A stretch of DNA of 64,000 bases from Cyanoderma ruficeps (taxonomy: Eukaryota > Chordata > Aves > Passeriformes > Timaliidae). Numbering within the stretch: the stretch's first letter is position 1; every line of letters starts with the position of its first letter. Below are positions 37,517 to 48,239 of this stretch, one piece after another. The translations under genes and the position numbers were made by a program. The notes under the pieces were generated by a model. That model ran no database searches. It saw only the letters and a program-made list of their open reading frames with translations, and was not told where the DNA came from. Where the stretch lies: NCBI GenBank assembly GCA_008694505.1, contig VZDJ01004378.1, forward strand, positions 11,283,472 to 11,347,471, in the 5' to 3' direction.

Positions 37517-38450
37517 AAGGCTGTTGTGGTTGCAGACAGGGGTGGAGCAGACATAACCAGGCTGTAATTTTACGCCACCCACATTATCACAGGGGCACAT
37601 GGTTTCAGGACAAAAACCCAGGCAACCCCACCTGTAGTCAGCCATTTTGCCTCCCTTTGGGAAGGTATCGACATCAACCCCTGAAGACCCAATCCCTCTG
37701 CCACCCAGCCTGTCCCCGCTTCCATTTTTCCCGGGAGCGTGGCTACAGGCCATGGTGCTGAACAGGACAGTGGCAAAAATGCAAATGGACTGTAGTGTTG
37801 AAGTGGTAGTGCCAGCGGGGAGGCTGCTGGCAGAGAATGCAATGGTGGTGGGGGCCACCCCAACCCAGGAAAGGAGTCAAACTCAACCCAGTCCAGCTGA
37901 GCAGAGCCAAAAGGAGCAAAGCAGAGCAGTAGGAAAGCCCCGCAGAGAGAGTCCACAGGACTAGTGCATTAGAAGTGCACCAGAGGCACCAGCAGAGTGG
38001 CTTAGTGACCCCTGCTTGGACAACCTAGCTTCTGGGGAGCTGGCTTACCATAGTTTTTCATTGTTTTCAGTCTGGGGGCCAGGAAACATTATCCACAGGA
38101 GCTCCCCTGCCTTCCTGCCTTTGTTTCCCAAGGACCATGTGGGCAGCACATGGGAATGGTCACCATACTGACTTTGTCTGGGAATACCTCAACATGATCT
38201 ACAGGGAGTGACTGCTCTCCTGGCTTTGTTCCCAATGGTGAACACCTTTGTGTGGTTAAAACACCTTCTCTTTTTGTATACTTTTTCTATTAATACTGCT
38301 GTTATTGTGTGTGCCTTACTCCATTGCTTTGTGTTTTTAGTAAATTGTTATCTCAACCCATAATCTCTGCTTTTCATCCCTCCCTTACCAGAAGGAGTGA
38401 AGCAAGGTAAGTGGCTAATTTCCTGTTGGTGATAAAACCAGCACAAAGGC
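37517..38450 (+). mobile_element. ERVL-like solo LTR with 5-bp target duplication
   Basis: A 924-bp LTR at 37522-38445, starting TGTTGTGGTT and ending AAACCAGCACA. AAGGC flanks it on both sides (37517-37521 and 38446-38450), the 5-bp duplication typical of class III (ERVL) elements. The 3' region is diagnostic in my experience of bird ERVL LTRs: TTTTTAGTAAATTGTTATCTCAACCC, i.e. the segment at about 38334-38362, followed by the terminal AAACCA...ACA. No internal region is present, so it is a solo LTR. Frames inside it (minus 37570-37956, plus 37647-37964) reflect its GC-rich middle. Confidence 0.8.
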
Positions 38451-39474
38451 ATGATAGGTGTGTAAATGTCAGTAGATACACTTGAGAATAAAATGTAGTG
38501 GAGAGCAAGAAAACTTCTTTTTTTACCTCTGTGCCTTTTTTTAAAAAAAATTACTTTTAAAAAATTATTTTAGTACTTTTGTTTTAAGTATGCATTGCAT
38601 GAGGTTTTACCTCACCCAAGTGAACATACTACCACAGCATATTTGGCATATTATGTTTTACTGTCTTTTAGATTGCTTTTATTATTCTGGATTGTGCCTA
38701 TAGAAATACTTAGAGACCAAATCTATACATCAGTTGCTTTTTTTGTCAACATGTGGTTCTGCACAAGTGCTGGGGGAAAATTTTTTTTCCTGGTCACCCT
38801 CTAAAGGAGGGGCATGTCTGTTAAACTCCTCATCTCCTTTCATCAGGAAGATACTGTGTTGTTTTCCATTGCACTAACAAGCCTGCCACCCACTGCTAAC
38901 ACTGATTTGTCTGGAAGAAAAGAGAGGGCACTCCCTGTGATAACCTGGTGTTAGACCCCTGTTCAACAGCTGTGCTAAATGAAACTATACTTGATTACGT
39001 ATTATAACCCATCAATCTTGCACAGGGTTTCCAAACCCTCCACAACCTCCTCAGCAGGCATAATGGCAATCACCGTGTTTAAAGGTCACGGGTAGGAGCT
39101 TAATTTAAAGCTCTTATAATAATGCAATTTAATTCTGGAAAATGCCACAGCATTGCTCTCTAAGGGCTCCTGTTAGACAGAAGACACTGCTTGTGCACAG
39201 CTTTGATTTATTTATTTCTTTTAATAGCCTCTATTTTATCTTTTTCATTTACTAATGTTTCCAGTTACTAGGTGGTAGGCAGACTTTCCTTGTGGCAGTA
39301 AATTCCAAACTATAAACATCCATTTCATTTTAATTTCTACTATGAAAGAAAAACATTGGCTTTTTTAAGCTGTGTAGATAAAAAATTGAAACAGTTTGAC
39401 TACAACAAGGTTTTGTCTTGTTTTAAAAAAGACTTTCCCATCAAATGAAGCATAAAGCCTATATCAGGTTTGCA
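38451..39474. other. Unique sequence; candidate conserved block at its right
   Basis: 38517-38575 is rich in T and A runs. 39000-39190 has features of a conserved non-coding element: AT-rich homeodomain-type words (TTAATTTAAAG, GCAATTTAATT) beside an AAAGGTCACGGG nuclear-receptor-like half site. No gene. Confidence 0.4.
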
Positions 39475-40052
39475 TGAACAGGTTTTGGTACAGAGGTGGC
39501 TTCTCTGAGAAGTTTTTAGTAGTTCCTGAAGAACTGAAGCCCATGGGAAGGCTTCACATTGAAGAAGTTCATGGAGGATTTTCTCTCATGGGAGAAATCC
39601 AAGCTGAAGCAGGGGAGGAGTGTGAGGACCTCCCCTGGGGAGGAAGGGGCAGCAGAGACAGCATGTGATGAACTGACCACAGACCACGTTACCCATCTCC
39701 CTGAGCCACTGGGGAGGACAGGGGAGAGAATCTGGGAGTGAATTTCAGCCTGGAAAGAAGGGAGGGGTGAGGAAAAGGTGTTTTAAGAGTTATTAACTTA
39801 TATATATAAAGATAATTATTAAGTATTTATTTCTCATGACTCTACTCTGATTTGATTGCTAATAAATGTAACTAATTTTCCCAAGACAAGCCTGTTTTGC
39901 CTGTGACGGTAGCTGGCCAGTGATCTCTCCCTATCATTATTTTGACCTATGAGCCTTTTGTTCTATTTTGTCTTCCCTAGCCATCTGAGGGGGGAAATGA
40001 TAGAGTGACTTTTAGTGGGCACTTGCCTTCCAGCTATGGTCAACCCACCACA
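39475..40052 (+). mobile_element. ERVL-like LTR, 3' end clear, 5' end uncertain
   Basis: The 3' part matches the pattern of a common songbird ERVL LTR: polyadenylation signal AATAAA at 39861-39866, then CCCAAGACAAGCCTGTTTTGCC, the CTGTGACGGTAG segment at about 39900, a GAGCCTTTTGTT stretch, and a terminal CAACCCACCACA ending at 40052. The upstream part (39540-39790) has the purine-rich, gaagaagttcatggagg-type sequence of the same family. The 5' start cannot be fixed and no target duplication was found, so it may be 5'-truncated or part of a larger rearranged copy. It lies about 1 kb from the LTR at 37.5 kb in the same orientation. Confidence 0.8.
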
Positions 40053-42566
40053 AATGCATAATGAATAGATTTGCAATGTATGGTTTATTTTGATGGCAGT
40101 AGCCACAGCTAAATAAAGCTGAATAAGTAGTTTAGTTATGTTAAGCACTACAATTGAAACACCTAGACTCTCTGGAACCACTAGCTTAAATCTCAGCAGG
40201 GTTGACCCCGCCTTTCAGCTCCTGTAGGCAGACATCAAGTTTCATGCATCTACCATGCAGAGAGGTGAGATTTTGTGAAACAAAGCCCTGGGTTCTATGC
40301 ACAAATTTGCATTACTTTTTTTGTTCTTAGTGCCACTGATAATTATTTGTCTCCTTCCGGGTTTCTTTGTGCTGGTGGCTTCTGGGCTCTGCCACGCTGC
40401 TGGCTGGCAGGAGGTACCAGCCAGTTTCAATTGTCCTGAGATACCTGCAAGACTGGAAACTGGACAACAGAAGAAAAATCTGGTTCTTGACCCAAACTTA
40501 CCCTTTGTAAGACCAGTTTATTAACTGGGGCACAGTGCTGTGAGCTGGTGAGCCCTCCCAGAGCCAGGGGAGTGCGGGGCCAATATCACAGAGCTATCTC
40601 AATTCCTTCACACAACCTCACACGCCTCTTGCCCTTTCAGGAAGGTCTCCTTCTCCCATAGCAGCCACAGAGCTGAGCTGGCTATGTGCATGTGAACAGA
40701 GCTGAAAGTACTACTGGAAAATGCTGAACACAGAAAAGACCTTATGGTTAATCAGAGTTACTTGCCCATGAGATTCTAGTAGATATCCCTGGCCCACGTT
40801 ACTATTTATCTTAGAACAGAACAGCTGTCTGCAAGCGATGGAAAGCTCACTGTACAACACTCAGGCACAAATTTCTTTGAACGTTTAGGGAAAACTAGAG
40901 AGGCGTGGTACATGCCAGTGGCATATGGCATTTTATCATGTGGAGGGCTTGAGTTTTTCCACAAAGAGCTTACCTTCCCTACCTCTGTAATGCATGACAT
41001 GGAAAAGGGAAGAAACATACCAATGAATACTTTCGCAGCTAATTAATCACAGTGAGAAGCATAGAGTATAAATTTACCAAATTTCTGAAAAGATTGTTTT
41101 AAGTCTGATGTCATTACATCTATTTTCATTGTATTAATATACTCTGGAGCAAATGCCAGGTGGCTTTCCATGGGCCTTCAGGAACCTGCCCACTGCATCA
41201 GAGCAAACTGGCAAGTTCCAGCACAACATGGAGGAAGAACAAAATAAGCAGCTCTGGCGCAGAACTGCTGGCCCACGCCCACAGCTTCAGCAGACAGTGT
41301 TATTTGGAAGTAGATCATTGTGTAAAATTCAGAGCAGCTGAAGTGCTCTGGGGGGCCTTGGAGGGCTGTGGTACACCTGATTCAGTGCCCTACCCTGGCG
41401 CTCTTTGTTGTCCTATTGTGTCCCGTAGTGTTGTCCTATTAGCTTAAAACCAGTGTAGCTGGGCAAAGGGTCGGATCTCATCTTACACTTATCAAAGAAT
41501 AAGTGATTTTAAAGATACTCCTGTTTTACTGTGATAGACTCTACATAGACACTTCAACCATTCCTTTTCTTCATAAAGCATTTAGAGCTTGACCCAAAGT
41601 CCAGAGAAACCTGTGTGTTTTCTCATTGGCTCCATGGGCTTTGGATCACACTCTTAAAGTTTAGAGAAGTGAATGAATAATGACAGAGAGCCAAGCACAT
41701 CAAAAACTATCTTTCAAGTAAATATGTAGTCCCATTTAAATCCCTGAACTCAAATTACAGGTTTTTTAAAGACCAATTTTCTTAAAAGTCAGGAACAAAG
41801 TATTTATATTAGCTACACAGAAATGAAAAGGGGAACTAACAAAAGAAAGCTACACTCTTCATCTGCTATTTAAGTAAAAATTACTGTTATTTTAAAAACT
41901 GATATCTGCATTAAATGCTTCATCTGATTTAAATAAAAGTAAAACTACTACATCTTTCAGCAATAAAAAGTCATCTTTAAATGAAATATGTAATAATCAT
42001 AACACAAAAAATAAGAAGGAAATGGAGATCTCTAGCTGTACTCTGCTGAGAAGGAGTGCTACAGGGAATAGGAAATCACTTGGTTGTCTCTGATTATAGC
42101 TCTTTGTATGAATATACTCCAGGCTGAAATTAGTGTGATCCACAAGAGCAGGTGTTTTGAATTTTAATCTAAGATATAATTAGAGCCTGTAAAAAACACT
42201 ATGTGATGCAGTAATTGAAAGAACTAATGATGGGATGTTTTATTTTTAAAAATACTTAAAAATAGATCTAGAAGCCATAAAACCCCCATTTTCCACAAAT
42301 CTGTTTTGACTACATATAGAGCTGTAATCCATTATGACTTTGATTTGAAACACTTAAACAGTTCACTTGTATCTTTAAAAGTGATATGTAATTATCAAGT
42401 TCTTAATCTTGCATTTCATGCTGTTTATATAAACATTGTTAAAATCTGTTATACTTGCACAATCATTCTGTGGGAATGTATGTCAAGGCCAAATATTGCC
42501 TTAAACTCCACCTAGATTAAAGAACTATATATAGACTGAGCTCAAAGTTCCACTTTTACTGCTACT
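40053..42566. other. Unique sequence without a supported gene
   Basis: No repeat family is recognised. The plus frame at 40297-40524 (75 codons) begins with a strongly hydrophobic leader of about 30 residues that resembles a signal peptide, but the rest has no known domain. Confidence 0.45.
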
Positions 42567-42590
42567 TATTGTTTGCAAACAATATTTCTT
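42525..42590. promoter_or_regulatory. Candidate enhancer/promoter cluster with forkhead-type palindrome
   Basis: 42567-42584 is a perfect 18-bp palindrome, TATTGTTTGCAAACAATA, which presents a TGTTTGC forkhead-type word on both strands and an ATTGTT SOX-type word. Just to the left are a TATATATA-like element at 42525-42534 and a CTCAAAGTTCCA word at 42541-42552 resembling an HNF4 half-site pair. Their function is inference from motif resemblance only. Confidence 0.3.
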
Positions 42591-44739
42591 TGGATTTCGG
42601 ATATCCAATCTCTCATTTTAGTGTTTAGAGTGAGATTATGCCAAATTCAGCTGCTCTTCCTGTTCATAACGACCAATACAGAGTCTTACAGCTTTGACTG
42701 TCACTGTTTTTGTAGATAAAATTGATAACCAAAGGGACTGGTGCTGGTTAAAAAGTCATTTGATAGCTCCCATCTTCTTAGCTGTTATGTCTGATTTTGA
42801 GTTAAAATACAGTCAAGCAAGACAGGAATGAATCAGTTAGATAGTGATCACAGTGAAATGAGTGTTTAACTTTTTAGTGCGCAAACTGAGACAGGCTTAA
42901 AGAATTTTCACCAAATTGACCATTCTAGGCCTCCAAATTTCTGCAAGCTGCTGCAATGCAATTAAGTCAGCTGAAATAAAGCACCTGGAAGGACCAATTC
43001 CTAGAAAGTGCCAGGTGATGTGACTGTGATGCAATATTCTCTCTTTACCCTGGAAGCCCAATAAAGTTAATGTGGACATAGCTCCATGTGGGCCCAGCAT
43101 TAATTTGGTCTGCATGCCATAATACTCTTGTATTGGTGCTACTTTCATGTATGGAAGATACATAAATAAGATTGAGGCCTCTGTTCAACTAATTCATATC
43201 TGATAACATATCTCTATTATTAAAATATTATTAGCATTATGAATATTTACAAACCAAAATACCTCAGAAAGTCTGTCTTTTCCGTAATCCTGTTTTTAAA
43301 TTCAGATATTAGCAACAGAGTTTGCAATACATTAAATAGTTATCTACCAGACAGCCTGAACGCCAGAGAAATGTGGATTTTATTAGTGCAGGGAATTGTT
43401 TTACTTTGCCTGCAGTTCAGATGAGACCTTGCCCTCAGGTCCTCAGGACTGAGATAATGCCAGTATTCCTCCGATCCATTGCCAGTATGTCTCATGGTGG
43501 AGTGGGGTCGGAGGGCCCATGGGCCCCGCGATTAACGCAATGCCAGTCCCGCCAGCAACCTTACAATGAAACCAGACAGCTCAGTCTCTGTGAGGCTTTT
43601 CCTCCATTGAAGCACGCTGGAAGGGAAAAATCTTACATTCCAAAATCGTTTTGAATTCATTCAAAGTGCAGATGTTGTTTATATGTTGTGTTACAGGGAA
43701 AATATTTCTTTTTTCATGTTTTTCTAAACTTATTATTGAGAAGGAAAAAAAAGCCTGAGCAAGGTTCAAGTTTGCTAAGTGCCAAATTCTTTAAACTTTG
43801 TAATTTGATTCATCAACCCATGTAAATATCGGAAAGCTGGATGCTTTGTATCCTTTTTATCTCCTGTTCTATCTGTCAGGCACAAAGATTTCTGTGTGCT
43901 GGAGAAAGAAAGTGGTGCTTCTCAGCATGGCATTTCAGAGACAGAGAGGCGAAGAGGGATGTTTTTATTAGACTCCCATTCTCTTGTTCTCACAGCATTT
44001 TCATTTTTGAGCTTCAAGCAAACTCACAATAGGAATGTTTCTATTTTTAATCTTGAAGGCTTGTTTCTGCTATCACTGCTAGTAGTTACCCAAGAGAAAT
44101 GTATTAAATGAAATCTTGGTTACTTCAGTAGACTTTTTAATCTGATTAATTTCTGAGTGAAGTAGATTTCACTTAGATACATATGTGTGTCTACACTCCA
44201 GAGCATTTTTTTCTGCTTCCATAGTACCCTGTTAATACTAGTCACTGACTCTGACTCAAACTCAAGGCATCTGCTGTAATTATAAGCATCCAGACCTCCA
44301 TTTTCATACTTTGAAGGGTAATACAAAAAAAAGTTGTTTCAATATTGATGTAAAATTGTATCTAGTCAATTGGAATGGCCTGTTGAAACTTAATTTTCAA
44401 AAGATAAATGCTGTTGGGCACAAAATAAAAAAAATAAAGCCTGCTACACTTTTCAATTCCATGGAGAAATACTACCTTCTGCACAGAAGCCATGCTTCAG
44501 AGAAACAACTCTGAACAGACAGGGTTTAACAAATGAGTTTTCAGTCTTCTGTTTAAGAATCACAGTTCCATGAAGAGCTCTGTCCCTTTACATTACCCCA
44601 GCCCTGGTCTCAGCAGTACATTTCTGATTTCCTCAGAGTCTTTTCTAATGCTTGTAAAATAATAGCTGAGAGATTCATAAGCAATCCTTAATCTTTGCTT
44701 GTGAATTGTGTTGGTGTTATTTGCTCCATTTTATAGATG
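42585..44739. other. Unique sequence, one CpG-richer patch
   Basis: No gene is supported. 43495-43560 has five CpG dinucleotides in about 60 bases and a 14-bp palindrome at 43513-43526 (GGGCCCATGGGCCC). The frame at 43373-43654 spans it but has no domain. Confidence 0.45.
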
Positions 44740-44870
44740 CAGTGTTTACATGCAAGATTTTCAAAAGTTGCAAATAATTTTGGGTGCCAAGCAGAAAATC
44801 TCTGATTTTTTGGAGCCCGTCTGTTCAAGGCAGAGCTCCTAGTGACTGCAGTGGCAGCTGAAGTCTGAGA
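44740..44870 (+). repeat. Possible ancient amniote repeat
   Basis: The sequence contains ATTTTCAAAAGTTGC, AATTTTGGGTGCC and a GCTCCTAGTGACTGCAGTGG-like stretch, which resemble the tails of old LINE-derived repeats shared by birds and reptiles. The match is from memory and degraded. Confidence 0.3.
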
Positions 44871-44879
44871 ATAGTTCTG

Positions 44880-45065
44880 GTTAAAAGGCACCATCTGATC
44901 CACCCCCCTGCTTAAAGCAGGGCCAATTTTGAAGTTATATCCAACTTTGAAATCAGATCAGGTCTTTCAGGGTCATATCTATTCAAATTTGGGGTATTCC
45001 AGATGGAGACTTCCATATGAATACTTAATACTTCTGCAAATCAGGACCTGGAAACACAAACCCAA
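44880..45065 (-). mobile_element. Old CR1 LINE 3' fragment
   Basis: On the plus strand this reads as the reverse complement of a CR1 3' end: CCACCCCCCTGCTTAAAGCAGGG at about 44899-44921, then CAACTTTGAAATCAGATCAGG and a TTCAGGGTC... ATGGAGACTTCC stretch to about 45018. It is clearly diverged from the 3.7-kb copy and older. The tail repeats at the left are decayed. Boundaries are approximate. Confidence 0.72.
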
Positions 45066-48000
45066 AGCACCCAGACAAAGTCATTCTGTAAGTTGCTGTC
45101 ATAGAGGAAACATGGATAACACTGAAGGAACAATCTTCCTTGTCTTTCTGAGAGCTGAAAATCATATCTTGTGCTGCTGCTAGGTGTTTTGTGGGGAAGT
45201 ACACTTCTGGCTCATTTCTTGAGGCATCATCCTTAGCATTGCGTCAGCTCAGTGTCTCATAACCAGAAGACTGCCTGCACATATCTGCATTTAGTCTTGT
45301 GCCCTGAAGGAAATGAGCCTCTGTGGACATTTAAGGGCTTTTAGCAAGTCCTTTGTGTCTTTGAACACTTGTAGACTGTACAGCCTTGTACTTACCCCTT
45401 GTAATGGGGAGTAAGAGCTGTCTACGTGTGACCAAGGACAACTGAAGTGCTGCCATCATGCTGAACACTATTGTGAGCCTTCCTTCCTGCAGGAGCTATG
45501 GCTTCCCACATTTTGACAGATGCTGTTGTAGAATATTTCAAGAGTTATCATGGCCTTTAAAAAAGTCATGACCTTGTGCACAGAGGTTCCCTACATTTCT
45601 TCATGTGTTTGTAGGTTCTGGTTAGCCTGGAGGAAGTGACGACAGAGCTGGGGAAGAAGGTAAAGGGAACACAGACTGTGATGAGCCAACTCACAAGTGT
45701 CTGTGTTTTTTCAAAGACTGCTTACAAAAACTGAAATGCCTGAATGAACATGCAATATTTTAGGTAATTTGCCCCCCCCCCTTTTTTTTTCCCCTGTAGG
45801 AAATACATAGAAAAGAAAATATGCCAGCTGTGGCTGGGGAGCTGCATGATAACTCTGAGGCATGCTCTTAGACTGGTGTTTCAGGGACTGTCTGTGCCAC
45901 GAGAGCAGACCTGGCTGCATTTCACCACAGACTGCTTGGGCATGAGGCTGCAAGGTGGAATTGTATGCTTCAGCCAGGGGCTTTGAGTGCACAGCCTCTC
46001 ATGGGGACACTTCCCCAGCCACAATACAGTGCTGTGGATTCTCTCTTATGATGCCCAAGTTGGGTGATGCAGGCTTTTCCAAGGCAGGCAGGAGGCCAGG
46101 TATGGTGTCTGAGGTCCCAGCAGGAGGGTACTCATCAGGATTACTTTGTTCAGGCAGGGAAAGCTGGCAGGTCTGGCACATCAGTGGAAAGCCGACAGGG
46201 CCACCTGTACACCCTCCCATGGCAAAAGATTCCAGCTCTGGGGACCTCCTAGAGTGGTTTCCAAAAAGGAGGGTGTAGGAGCCTTAGCTATGCTGACCTG
46301 TGCTGTGGTGGCTCCTTGAGTGCCAGGCACTTACAAGGCCTTGTGTGACAGGGTGCCAGCCAGGGCAGAGCTGTGTCGGTGATGGTCATACCCTCAGTAC
46401 CTCACAGCAGCCTGTGGATGCTTCTGCCCTACCATGAAGATGGATTTCCACTCTTAAATCCAGTGGGGTTCTGTGGTACGCAAGGAATGGAAAATACCAA
46501 CGTTAATTGTTCTAGGGATAATCTAATCAAAGAGTGGCAAAGAATGAAAAGTCAGATGCCATTGATTCATAGAATATCCAAAAGCAATAAATATAAAGTA
46601 ACTGCTCAGCAAAGATTTGGGTTTCGTCTTATTTTTGAGATATCATTAAAAAAAAAAAATCCCAAACCTTGAGTTTTCTGTTTGGAGAAAAGCAGCCCTA
46701 ATACAGAAGGGTGTGCTGCAGGCAGTGGTCCAAGAGCACACAAGAGATTTGTAAAAGTAATGCTTCAGGAAGCTTGGTCCAAAAGCATGTTCCAACAAAT
46801 GATTGCGCTGAAATTAATCACAAAGGAAAGCTACAGGAGCCAGCTAGCACTTTGACATAAACTGGCATTACTTTTTTGGAATGACTGGAGCTGCACTGAT
46901 TTATACCAGCTGATCTGGTCTACAAACATGTTTTTATTCCAACTTTAATTATTTCCCAGAGTGTAAGGGTGTCTATGTCTATCTCTGTTCATTTAAGATT
47001 TCCAGATGCTAGTCTGGAGGTACGCTAATAGCAGGCACTAGATTGGTCAGTTTGGATGGAGTACAGACTTCCTGACATCTTCTTTGGATACTTTTATTTC
47101 AACATACAAAATGAGCTGGTTGATTATGAGAGTTTCTATTTTTTTTTTCTTTTTGGTATTCAAATTCTCAGTGAGCATAAATGAAAAGGTCCTGTTCCCA
47201 CAATCCACAAGGGCATATTAATGGTTGTTACATGTGTATGTCAAATATATTTGTACATAAAGACAGCTCCTTATATTTAGATTTGCAGTCCTAGGGAAAA
47301 AAACCCAGGTCCCTGTTTATGAGCTACCAAAACCTTTGATTTCAAACAATTTAAAGTGGCATTTCTTGAGTCCTGTTTTTATGAATACGCCCTCTGAGTC
47401 TTTTTCACTGCACCTGTACAAACAGCAACAAAGGGAAAACATGTGAGTGTGAAAAGGGCCTTGAGCTTCTCCCACCTACTTAATGAAACTTCCTTGCTTC
47501 TTTTGCAAGCAAATGAAAGACAATAAATTACGTGAGATGCTTTTTCAATGGCAGCAAGAGTGATAGGAGTGTCCTTATTTGATGCTGTAGGGGATAAGGC
47601 TTATAAATGGTGCCATAAAAAGTCCTTCTCAGTTGTGAAAACTCCCAGAGAATGAGGCAGCTCAGCCAGCACTTTAAACCAAAGTGTGCTATGCTTGTCA
47701 TGTGTCTGATCTGGTTTGTCATGACAATGAGTGTGCTTAAAGTTTTGCAGCTCAACTAGTTTCAGCAGAGCAACACAGATTTATACCAACTCAGATTCTG
47801 TATAGAAATTTCTGCATTTCCACTCCAGTTAGAAGGATTACCAGAAATTTTGCTTTTGTCTTTAATATTTGAGATAGCTGGCCGTCTTTTAAGCAAGTTA
47901 ACTTTAAATCAGATACAGATCATTCAGTTAGATGCACTTTGGATTACACCTTTGGACACTGGAAAAGAACTGGTTGTACCAGACCTAGACATATTGACTT

Positions 48001-48239
48001 GACTAATTTAAACCAGGTAAAACTAGGTAGTTCTAGTTGAAAATGAAACTACCAATTTCAGTTCCAAACATGCAGTTCACTGAACTGGGAAACCCACGAA
48101 CTTGAGTGTAATAGTGAGCTGGAATTTCTGAATGACAAAGGTGCAGCTTTTCTCTGGGGCCTCAGTTGAAATCAAGGGAAGGGATCTAGACTTAGCTGGA
48201 TGATTACTCAGCTCAGAAATAACCTATTCAGAACAAGGA
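45066..48239. other. Unique sequence without a supported gene
   Basis: A pure C run followed by a T run at 45772-45790 is the main low-complexity feature; it resembles a polypyrimidine tract ending in CTGTAGG, a possible but unsupported splice acceptor. Frames at 45955-46278 overlap antisense frames and are not convincing. Confidence 0.45.

Noticed and set aside
37406..37964. 150-, 128- and 105-codon frames
   Set aside because: Most of their length lies in the ERVL-like LTR and they are not retroviral genes.
45772..45798. Polypyrimidine tract ending in TGTAGG as a splice acceptor
   Set aside because: No open exon with a matching donor follows; homopolymer runs of this type are common.
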